From: Thermoplasmata archaeon
GTDB lineage: Archaea; Thermoplasmatota; Thermoplasmata; Lutacidiplasmatales; UBA184
Length of the DNA: 42,032 nucleotides
Direction of reading: 5' to 3'
NCBI GenBank assembly: GCA_022749995.1
Contig: JAKIWO010000002.1
Span: 1-42,032 of the forward strand
Part shown: piece after piece, positions 7,691 through 14,401 of the stretch
How positions within the stretch are numbered: position 1 is the first letter of the stretch
How the letters are laid out: each line of letters starts with the position of its first letter
Translations under genes and position numbers: made by a program
The notes under the pieces: generated by a model
Databases searched by the model: none
Told to the model about the DNA's origin: nothing
Seen by the model: the letters and a program-made list of their open reading frames with translations, nothing else

Positions 7691-8758
7691 CTGAGCCGCG
7701 GCCGCTCCCACCTCCTGCTCGGGCTGCTCGTCGCCGGCTCCGTGCTGGTCGTCCTCGCCTCCCCACTCCTTGCCGGCGTTCCCATCCCGGTCGGAACGGA
7801 AGTGCGAATCCTCCTGCATCAGCTGAGCTTCGGCCTGCTGTTCCCCCAACCGTGCCCGAGTGGCACGAGTCCGCTGCAGTGCACCGCCTGGACGGAGATC
7901 CTCTGGTACGCGGTGCTGCCCGAGGTGCTCCTCGCGCTGCTGGTGGGCGCCGCCCTCGGCCTCTCGGGCGCTGCGCTCCAGGGTACGTTCCGCAACCCGC
8001 TCGCCGACCCGTACCTGCTCGGAATCTCTTCCGGTGGCACGCTCGGTGCGGCGTTCCTGTTCATCTTCCGGCTCGGGGTCGCCCAGGCCAATCTCGTCCT
8101 GCCGCTGCTGGCGTTCATCGGCTCCTTGGGCACGGGCGTGGTCATCCTGCTCGCGTCGAGATATCTCGGCGGATCGGTCGAGACGCTCCTTCTCGTCGGA
8201 GTGGCGTTGGCCAATGTCCTGTCGGCGATCCTCTCCGTCGTCCTCCTGTTCAATCCGGTCGGGAGCATCCAGGTGAGTTTCTGGCTCCTCGGCGGTCTTG
8301 GCGGGGCGACGTGGGATCGGGACGGCTTGGTCCTCGGCGGTCTGCTCATGGCCGGCGCGCCGCTCCTGCTGCTCGGACGCGAGCTCAACCTCCTCCAGCT
8401 CGGGGGGGATGTCGCCCAGAGCTTGGGCGTGGACGCGCGACGGGTGCGTAACCGGCTCCTCCTCCTCGCGTCCGTCGCAACCTCGATCGCGGTCGCTTTC
8501 ACCGGCATCATCGGGTTCGTCGGCCTCATCTCACCCCACGTCGTCCGCCGGGTCTGGTCCTCCGACTACCGTGCGGTACTGCCGGGCTCGGCGCTGGTCG
8601 GGGCGGCGTTCCTCCTCCTGGCCCACGACCTCTCGGTCGTCGCCGTGCCGACCGTCGTACTGCCCGTCGGCCTCTTCACCGCCTTCGTCGGCGCGCCGTT
8701 CTTTTTCCTTCTCCTGTTCCGCCACCGCCGAGGAGTGTACATGGGAGGCGGTGCGTGA
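7691..8758 (+). CDS. btuC: FecCD-family ABC permease (probable BtuC), start codon unresolved
   Basis: About 355 aa of a polytopic permease of the BtuC/FecCD family. The family signatures are clear: GLSGAALQGTFRNPLADPYL, then GISSGGTLGA, and near the C-terminus FTGIIGFVGLISPHVVRR. About ten membrane helices are expected and visible. It forms the B12 channel with BtuF and BtuD. There is no ATG, GTG or TTG in frame before the first helix; the coordinate given is a CTG at 7691, chosen only because LSRGRSHLLLG starts the family-like sequence. A GTG at 7659, six nt after the btuF stop, would give a normal N-terminus if one base were added in the G run around 7667-7671, so a homopolymer sequencing error or natural frameshift is likely. 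The stop overlaps btuD by 4 nt. Confidence 0.82.
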   Translation: MSRGRSHLLLGLLVAGSVLVVLASPLLAGVPIPVGTEVRILLHQLSFGLLFPQPCPSGTSPLQCTAWTEILWYAVLPEVLLALLVGAALGLSGAALQGTFRNPLADPYLLGISSGGTLGAAFLFIFRLGVAQANLVLPLLAFIGSLGTGVVILLASRYLGGSVETLLLVGVALANVLSAILSVVLLFNPVGSIQVSFWLLGGLGGATWDRDGLVLGGLLMAGAPLLLLGRELNLLQLGGDVAQSLGVDARRVRNRLLLLASVATSIAVAFTGIIGFVGLISPHVVRRVWSSDYRAVLPGSALVGAAFLLLAHDLSVVAVPTVVLPVGLFTAFVGAPFFFLLLFRHRRGVYMGGGA

Positions 8759-10062
8759 GCGCCTCCCGCCCCGTCGAGGTGGAAGATCTGAGCGTACGGT
8801 TCGGCGCGCGGAGCGCTCTGAGCCGGGTGAGCTGGACCGCCTCGGCCGGCGAGCTAGTCGCGTTGGCCGGCCCGAACGGATCCGGGAAGAGCACGCTGCT
8901 GCGTGCCTGCCTGGGGCTGCTCGCCCCCACGCAGGGTACCGTGCGACTGTTTGGAACCGACTGCGGGCAGCTGTCCATCCGGGAAAGGGCCCGGCGGGTG
9001 GCGTGGGTGCCCCAGGAGGAGGCTCCCCGGGACAATCTCCGCCTGATCGAGTACGTGCTGTTCGGGCGGTACGCGCACCTTCCCCCGTTCACCGGAGAGT
9101 CCGCCGACGACCGGCGCACGGCGGAGCGGGCGCTCGCGGAAGCTGGCCTCGCCGACCGAGCCGAATCGGGCATCCTGGAGCTGAGCGGCGGGGAGCGGCA
9201 GCGGCTCCTGTTGGCGCGCGCCCTCGCCCAGGAGACTCCGCTCCTCCTGCTCGACGAGCCGACCGCCCACTTGGACATCGGCCACCAACTCGACCTCTTT
9301 GAGCGGGTGCGCCGTCAGGTCCGAGACCGTGGCCTGTGCGCCATTGCCGCGATGCACGACCTCAATCTCGCCGCCCGTTTCGCCGACCGCATCCTGGTCC
9401 TATCCCACGGCCGGCTGGTCAGCGACGGCCCCCCCGAGTCGGTGCTCTCCGTCCCGCTCTTGCGGGAAGTCTGGGGCGTCGAGACGGAGCTGCGACGCGA
9501 CCCGCACTCGCACCGCCCCTACCTTCTCCCGCTCCGCGCTGCGGCGGAGGGACGGCTCTCCAGCCCGGCGGACCGGCGGCTCGGGCCCGTACATGTCGTG
9601 GGGGGAGGCGGCAGCGCGTCGCCGGTACTACGCCGGCTCGTCGACGAAGGGTTCCACGTGACGGCCGGGGCGCTGCCCCTGCTCGACACGGACGCCGACA
9701 CCGCCGCGGAGCTCGGCATCCCGTTCTCCGCCGAGGTCCCGTTCGCCCCCATCGGCGAGCTCGCCCGGGTGCGGACACAGGAGTTGCTGAGCACCGCCCG
9801 GGCGGTGGTCATCGCGCCGGTGCCCACGGGTCCGGGGAACCTGGTGAACCTCGAGCTGGTCGAGGCGCTCGGCCATCCGGAGCGAGTCCTCTGGCTCAAT
9901 CGGCGCGCCGACCTGGACTACACTGGTGGACGGGCCAACGAACTCGCCGAGCGGCTCCTAACCCGAGGTGCCACAGAGGTCAACGACCTCGACGCGCTCG
10001 TCGATCAACTGCGCCGCGTGATCCCCGCGGCCTCGTTCCCGGCCGCGGTCGCTCTGAGTTGA
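8755..10062 (+). CDS. btuD: Cobalamin import ATP-binding protein BtuD with C-terminal accessory domain
   Basis: 435 aa, GTG start overlapping the btuC stop (GTGA). Residues 1-255 are an ABC ATPase: Walker A GPNGSGKS (39-46), Q-loop VPQEEA, signature LSGGE (143-147), Walker B LLLLDEP (163-169), and H-loop AAMHDLNLAARFADR, the form typical of FecE/BtuD proteins. From about residue 268 there is a second domain of some 165 residues beginning VHVVGGGGSASPVLRRL and containing GALPLLDTDADTAAELG. From memory, this extension occurs in haloarchaeal BtuD proteins; its function is unknown to me and its glycine-rich start suggests a nucleotide-binding-like fold. The 3' end overlaps the converging regulator gene by 83 nt. 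The ATPase call is certain, B12 specificity likely. Confidence 0.85.
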   Translation: MSASRPVEVEDLSVRFGARSALSRVSWTASAGELVALAGPNGSGKSTLLRACLGLLAPTQGTVRLFGTDCGQLSIRERARRVAWVPQEEAPRDNLRLIEYVLFGRYAHLPPFTGESADDRRTAERALAEAGLADRAESGILELSGGERQRLLLARALAQETPLLLLDEPTAHLDIGHQLDLFERVRRQVRDRGLCAIAAMHDLNLAARFADRILVLSHGRLVSDGPPESVLSVPLLREVWGVETELRRDPHSHRPYLLPLRAAAEGRLSSPADRRLGPVHVVGGGGSASPVLRRLVDEGFHVTAGALPLLDTDADTAAELGIPFSAEVPFAPIGELARVRTQELLSTARAVVIAPVPTGPGNLVNLELVEALGHPERVLWLNRRADLDYTGGRANELAERLLTRGATEVNDLDALVDQLRRVIPAASFPAAVALS

Positions 10063-10864
10063 GCCGCTCGACCACCAAGCTGTCGGGTGGCACCCCCGCG
10101 AACTCGGTGAGGAAGCGCGGAAGCTCCGTCTCGAGCAGCACGACGGTCGAGTCGACCCCCAACCGGGAGGCCTCGAGTACACCGGCCCCGACGCCGAACC
10201 GCTCGACCGATCGAGAGCCGATCGTGCGCAGCAGTTGCCACGCCTCGAGTCCGACCGCGCCGAGGATCCCGCTGGGCTCCGACTGGAGCCGCTGCCTCAG
10301 ACGTCCGGCCGTGCCCGCGTCGGAGAGTTCCGACTCGGGGAGGCTGAGCACGCGGATCCGACCCGGGACGATCGGCAGGATGCCGTCCAGTTCGACCACC
10401 TCGAGGAGTTCGCCGGCCCGTGCCGAGCCGACCGCCCGGCCACGGGAAGGGCCGGAGCTCCCTGGCCGGGCGACGAGCCAGCCCTCCTGCATCTCGAGGG
10501 AGACCGTCGTATCGGCGGCGATCGAGGACTGGGCGATGGCACGGGCTCGGCGGAAGACCCGCAGGCTCGCGAGCCGTTCGGTCAGATCCTGTTGCAGCGA
10601 ACCCAGCGCACCGTGCAGCCAAGCGACACCGGCGACGGTGGGCCGATAGACACCGGCCCGCAGCTCGACGAGCCCGGCGCGCCGCAGCTGGCGGAACACA
10701 TGGGAAACCGCCTGGACCGTGAGCTCGAGCTGCTCGGCGATTGGCTGGAGCCGGGTACGCTCGCCTGTGGTGCACTCGTACAGGAACAGGAGCGCGGTGA
10801 CGCTCCCACCCCGCCGCAAGTCGGTGAGCCGCGCGGGTCGAGCTGGCGCCGACTCTCGTCCCAC
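9980..10864 (-). CDS. Winged-helix transcriptional regulator of unknown target
   Basis: 294 aa, GTG start. Residues about 25-80 form a winged HTH: TALLFLYECTTGERTRLQPI, then AEQLELTVQAVSHVFRQLRR as helices 2-3, then AGLVELRAGVYRPTVAG as the wing. The rest (about 90-270) is a mixed alpha/beta region without a fold I recognise, with a conserved-looking VPGRIRVLSLPES strand; the last 30 residues are basic and low complexity. It converges with and overlaps btuD by 83 nt, so it might regulate the B12 importer, but the arrangement gives no direct evidence. No membrane segment is seen, so it is presumably cytosolic and DNA-binding. Confidence 0.7.
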   Translation of the reverse strand: MGRESAPARPARLTDLRRGGSVTALLFLYECTTGERTRLQPIAEQLELTVQAVSHVFRQLRRAGLVELRAGVYRPTVAGVAWLHGALGSLQQDLTERLASLRVFRRARAIAQSSIAADTTVSLEMQEGWLVARPGSSGPSRGRAVGSARAGELLEVVELDGILPIVPGRIRVLSLPESELSDAGTAGRLRQRLQSEPSGILGAVGLEAWQLLRTIGSRSVERFGVGAGVLEASRLGVDSTVVLLETELPRFLTEFAGVPPDSLVVERLNSERPRPGTRPRGSRGAVDRRARRGR

Positions 10865-10931
10865 GGCAGGCTACCCCGCGGCGCCTACTAGAGCCCTACC
10901 GGCCGATCCGGGCCGGCCGCTGGCGGTGGGC

Positions 10932-13022
10932 CTAGGCCGGCGCCGAAGCTGGGCTGGGAGTCGTGCGACGGCCCCCGCGCCGCACCCCGTAGCGCTCCTC
11001 GACGGCGCGAATCTTGTCGCGGATCCGTCCGGCCTCTTCGAACTCGAGCCGCTCGGCGGCCAACCGCATCTCCTCCTCGAGGTTCGCGAGGAGGATGGGG
11101 AGCTTGCGGGCGGGGACCTCCCCGACCGTGGACTCCTCGGCCTCCGGTCCCTCGGAAAGGAGCGAACGGACCGCCTTGCGGATCGTCTCGGGAACGATGC
11201 CGTGCTCCTCATTGTACGCGAGCTGAAGCTCGCGGCGCCGGGACATCTCGGCCCGGGCCCGCTGGATCGATCCGGTCTCGCGGTCGGCGTAGAAGATCAC
11301 CTTCCCCCGGAGATTGCGCGAGGCACGGCCGGAGGTCTGGATGAGCGCCGTTGCGCTCCGCAGGTAGCCCTCTTTGTCGGCGTCGAGGATGGCGACCAGG
11401 CTCACCTCGGGCAGGTCGAGCCCCTCCCGGAGCAGATTGATCCCTACGAGGACGTCGAACACCCCGAGCCGCAGGTCCCGGAGCACCTCGATCCGCTTGA
11501 GCGTCTCCACCTCCGAATGGAGGTAGCGGACCTTGAAGCCGAGCCCGGAGAGATGGTTGGCCAGGTCCTCCGAAGTACGCTTGGTCAGCGTGATCACGAG
11601 CGCCCGCTCGTCCCGGGCAATCACCTCCTTGAGCTCGCGGACCAGGTCCTCGATGTGGCCGGCGATCGGCCGGAGCTCCACCGGGGGGTCGACGAGCCCG
11701 GTCGGCCGGATGACCTGCTCGACCACCCCGCGGGAGACCTGGAGCTCGAACGGACCGGGGGTGGCCGAGACGAACAGCAATCGCCGCGCCCGCGCCAGGA
11801 ACTCGGGGAACTTGAGCGGCCGATTGTCCCGGCAGGAGGGGAGCCGCCAGCCGAACTCCACCAGCGTGTCCTTGCGGCTCCGGTCGCCCCGGTACATCCC
11901 GTTGAGCTGGGGGATCGTGACGTGCGACTCGTCGATGACCACGAGCGCTTCCGGCGGGAAGAAGTCGAGGAGCGTGTACGGCGGCTCTCCGGCGGCTCGG
12001 CCGGCAAAGTACCGGGCGTAGTTCTCGATCCCGCTACAGAAGCCGGTCTCGCGGATCATCTCGATGTCGTAGTCGGTGCGGCTGTTGAGCCGCTGGGCCT
12101 CGAGGGCCTTGCCTTGCCGGGTGAACTCGGCGACGGCGGCCTCCTTCTCGGCCCGGATCTCGCTGAGGATCGCCTCCTGCCGGTCCCGGTCGGTCAGGAA
12201 GTGGGTCGCCGGGAAGATCAGCACGCGCGGCAGCGGCCGCCGCTCCTCCCGGGTCACCGGCTCGAGCTCGAGGATCTCGCTCACCGTGTCCCCCTCGAGC
12301 ACGATGCGGAAGGCCTGGTCGTTCGGGTCCATCACGTCGATCGTGCCGCCGTGCGCCTGGAAGGTGCCGCGGGAGAGCGCCGTGTCGTTGCGGCTGTAGC
12401 GCGTAGCGACGAGCTTCTTGAGCAGCTCTTGGCGGCGCACCGTCTGGCCCCGTTCCACCTCGATGACGCCGGCACGGTACTCTGCGGGGGAGCCGAGCCC
12501 GTAGATGCAGCTCACCGAAGCGACGACGAGCACGTCCCGACGGGAGAGCAGCGCTTGGGTGGCCCGATGACGGAGCCGCTCGATCTCCTCGTTGACGGCC
12601 GCGTCCTTCTCGACGTACAGGTCGATCTGCGGAACGTACGCCTCGGGCTGGTAGTAGTCGTAGTAGCTGACGAAGTACTCGACGGCGTTCTCCGGGAACA
12701 GCGCGCGGAACTCGCTCACGAGCTGGGCGGCGAGCGTCTTGTTCGGAGAGATGACCAGCGTCGGGCGGTTGAGCCGCGCCACCGCCTGGGCCACGCTGAA
12801 GGTCTTGCCCGAGCCGGTGACACCGAGCAGCGTCACGTACTGCTCGCCGGCGTCGAATTTCTCGAGGATTCCCTCGATGGCGCGGGGCTGATCCCCCTGC
12901 GGGGTGAGCTCGGTGTCCAACCGGAACCGGTCCCCCTCCCGACCGGCGCCGAGCGGCCGCGGGACCGGTCGCTCGCGGGCCGGCGGAGCCTCTTCGTCGA
13001 CCGGGGGGGCCTTGGCCTTCAT
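10932..13022 (-). CDS. uvrB: Excinuclease ABC subunit UvrB
   Basis: 696 aa, full length for UvrB. Walker A GVTGSGKT (67-74), the beta-hairpin region YYDYYQPEAYVPQ that clamps DNA, the DESH box in VVIDESHVT, helicase motifs FVSATPGPFE and QTSGRASRN, and a C-terminal UVR coiled coil (LEEEMRLAAERLEFEEAGRI) that contacts UvrC are all present. It verifies lesions and loads UvrC in nucleotide excision repair. UvrABC is bacterial in origin and patchy in archaea, so this implies ancient horizontal acquisition. uvrA and uvrC are not in the window. It begins 4 nt after the larE stop, so the two genes are co-transcribed. The first 30 residues form a Pro/Glu/Arg-rich extension. Confidence 0.97.
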   Translation of the reverse strand: MKAKAPPVDEEAPPARERPVPRPLGAGREGDRFRLDTELTPQGDQPRAIEGILEKFDAGEQYVTLLGVTGSGKTFSVAQAVARLNRPTLVISPNKTLAAQLVSEFRALFPENAVEYFVSYYDYYQPEAYVPQIDLYVEKDAAVNEEIERLRHRATQALLSRRDVLVVASVSCIYGLGSPAEYRAGVIEVERGQTVRRQELLKKLVATRYSRNDTALSRGTFQAHGGTIDVMDPNDQAFRIVLEGDTVSEILELEPVTREERRPLPRVLIFPATHFLTDRDRQEAILSEIRAEKEAAVAEFTRQGKALEAQRLNSRTDYDIEMIRETGFCSGIENYARYFAGRAAGEPPYTLLDFFPPEALVVIDESHVTIPQLNGMYRGDRSRKDTLVEFGWRLPSCRDNRPLKFPEFLARARRLLFVSATPGPFELQVSRGVVEQVIRPTGLVDPPVELRPIAGHIEDLVRELKEVIARDERALVITLTKRTSEDLANHLSGLGFKVRYLHSEVETLKRIEVLRDLRLGVFDVLVGINLLREGLDLPEVSLVAILDADKEGYLRSATALIQTSGRASRNLRGKVIFYADRETGSIQRARAEMSRRRELQLAYNEEHGIVPETIRKAVRSLLSEGPEAEESTVGEVPARKLPILLANLEEEMRLAAERLEFEEAGRIRDKIRAVEERYGVRRGGRRTTPSPASAPA

Positions 13023-13026
13023 CGAC

Positions 13027-13872
13027 TCACGCGGACGCCCGTCGGCGATACCCTGCGCGGTCCAAGTCCACCGCCCGGAATCCTAGCTCCTCGAGGCGCC
13101 GATGCACGGCCGCGGAGGTCACCGGCTCGAACAGCCGATCGACCTCCTCGGGGTCCACCTCGACCCGGGCAGTACTCTCGCGGACCCGTACGCGGACCCG
13201 GCCAAAACCCAAGCCGCGGACGACGGCCTCGGCCCGCTCCACTTGGGCGAGCAGCTCCGGAGTGACCGTCTCACCGGTCGCGATGCGCGAGGCCAGGCAG
13301 GCGTTGGAGGGAAGGTCGGCGTTGGGCAACCCCCGTTCGGTGGCGAAGGCCCGCACGTCGGCCTTGCGCCAGCCTCCCTCGAGCAGCGGGTGGCGGAACC
13401 CTGCCTCCTCCATGGCCCGCGTTCCGGGTCGGTCTTCGCCGAGGTCGTCCCCATGAACGCCATCGAGCTTCTGAGCGATTCCTCTCTCGGCGGCCCGGGC
13501 CGCGAGGGCGCCCCCCTCGACGGTACGGCACCGATAGCAGCGGTCGGGGCCGTTGGCCCGGTACGCGACGTCGGCGAGCGGGTCCGCCGGTACCCACTCG
13601 TGGGTGATCCCGAGATGGCGTGCCACCCGAGTGGACCAGGCGAGCTCCTCCTGCGCGACGGCCGGCCCTACGACGGTCGCTGCGAGAGCCTCCTCGCCGA
13701 GGGCATCGACCGCCAGCGCCGCCACCACCGCCGAGTCGACGCCACCGGAGAGCGCCACGAGCGCCGGGCCCCCGGCCGCGATTCGACGCCTGAGCTCGGC
13801 GGCAGAGAGCCGCTCCTGGGGCGGCTCGAGCCGGAGCAGCGGCATGGGGAGCTGGGAGGGGTTGCGGCCCAT
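13027..13872 (-). CDS. larE: ATP-dependent sacrificial sulfur transferase LarE family, three-Cys type
   Basis: 281 aa from ATG 13872; the frame is open further upstream but enters the divergent promoter and the neighbouring gene. PP-loop SGGVDS (residues 42-47) activates substrate with ATP. Candidate sulfur or cluster ligands are Cys112 and Cys115 (RCYRC) and Cys192 (NACLASR). In Lactobacillus LarE a single Cys is sacrificed as sulfur donor for the nickel-pincer cofactor; proteins with three Cys bind a [4Fe-4S] cluster that carries the extra sulfur, which fits here. No larA, larB or larC lies in the window, so the product might be another thiolated cofactor or tRNA. It is the first gene of a larE-uvrB transcript and is divergent from the PPC gene. 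Confidence 0.85.
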   Translation of the reverse strand: MGRNPSQLPMPLLRLEPPQERLSAAELRRRIAAGGPALVALSGGVDSAVVAALAVDALGEEALAATVVGPAVAQEELAWSTRVARHLGITHEWVPADPLADVAYRANGPDRCYRCRTVEGGALAARAAERGIAQKLDGVHGDDLGEDRPGTRAMEEAGFRHPLLEGGWRKADVRAFATERGLPNADLPSNACLASRIATGETVTPELLAQVERAEAVVRGLGFGRVRVRVRESTARVEVDPEEVDRLFEPVTSAAVHRRLEELGFRAVDLDRAGYRRRASA

Positions 13873-13933
13873 ACCGTTTGCTCCGGAAGCTGCCGCCGGC
13901 AACCCCTTAGAGGCCTCTCCACTCCCCCCGGCC

Positions 13934-14374
13934 GTGCAGCTGCATCGCGACGGAGCCCGCTGGGTGCTCCGCTTGGATGAGGGACAGGAACTACTCGCCA
14001 CGCTGAGCGAGCTCGCCCGCACCCACGGCCTGCGGGCCGGCATCGTGGTCTCGGGGATCGGCATGCTCCGGCGGGGTCGCATCGGCTACTGGAACGGCCG
14101 CGAGTACGAGGCCCACGAGCTCGACGGGCCGCACGAGCTCGTGAGCCTGCACGGGTCGATCGCCGAACTGGACGGAGCACCGTCGGTCCACCTGCATGTC
14201 GCGGTCGCGGGGAAGGACCATCGCCTCCTCGGCGGGCACCTCCTCGAAGGGACGATCGGGATCGTCGGAGAGCTCTACCTCGAATCCTTCGAAGGGGAGC
14301 GGTTCGGACGCCGTTTCGATGCGCGAGCGAACCTCAAGCTGCTCGACCTCGAGCCGGCTGCATCCCCGCCGTAA
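13934..14374 (+). CDS. PPC/DUF296 (AF0104-like) domain protein
   Basis: 146 aa from GTG 13934. It matches the plants-and-prokaryotes conserved (PPC, DUF296) domain: LRLDEGQELLATLSELAR, then AGIVVSGIGMLRRGRIGYW, and the conserved His pattern SVHLHVAVAGKDHRLLGGHLLEG broken here after 20 residues in family comparisons; the three His cluster around bound metal in archaeal homologues. The domain forms trimers. In plants it is fused to AT-hooks, but archaeal stand-alone versions have no established function. It starts 61 nt from the divergent larE and is followed 27 nt later by the Lhr helicase gene, so it may be the first gene of a two-gene transcript. The upstream frame extension is antisense to larE and is not coding. 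Confidence 0.8.
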   Translation: MQLHRDGARWVLRLDEGQELLATLSELARTHGLRAGIVVSGIGMLRRGRIGYWNGREYEAHELDGPHELVSLHGSIAELDGAPSVHLHVAVAGKDHRLLGGHLLEGTIGIVGELYLESFEGERFGRRFDARANLKLLDLEPAASPP

Positions 14375-14401
14375 CCGGGCCGGCAGGCCCAGGCACCAGG
14401 A

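Noticed and set aside
10719-13265. 848-codon plus-strand open frame opposite uvrB
   Set aside because: It is antisense to a full, motif-rich UvrB; long open frames on the wrong strand are expected at this GC content.
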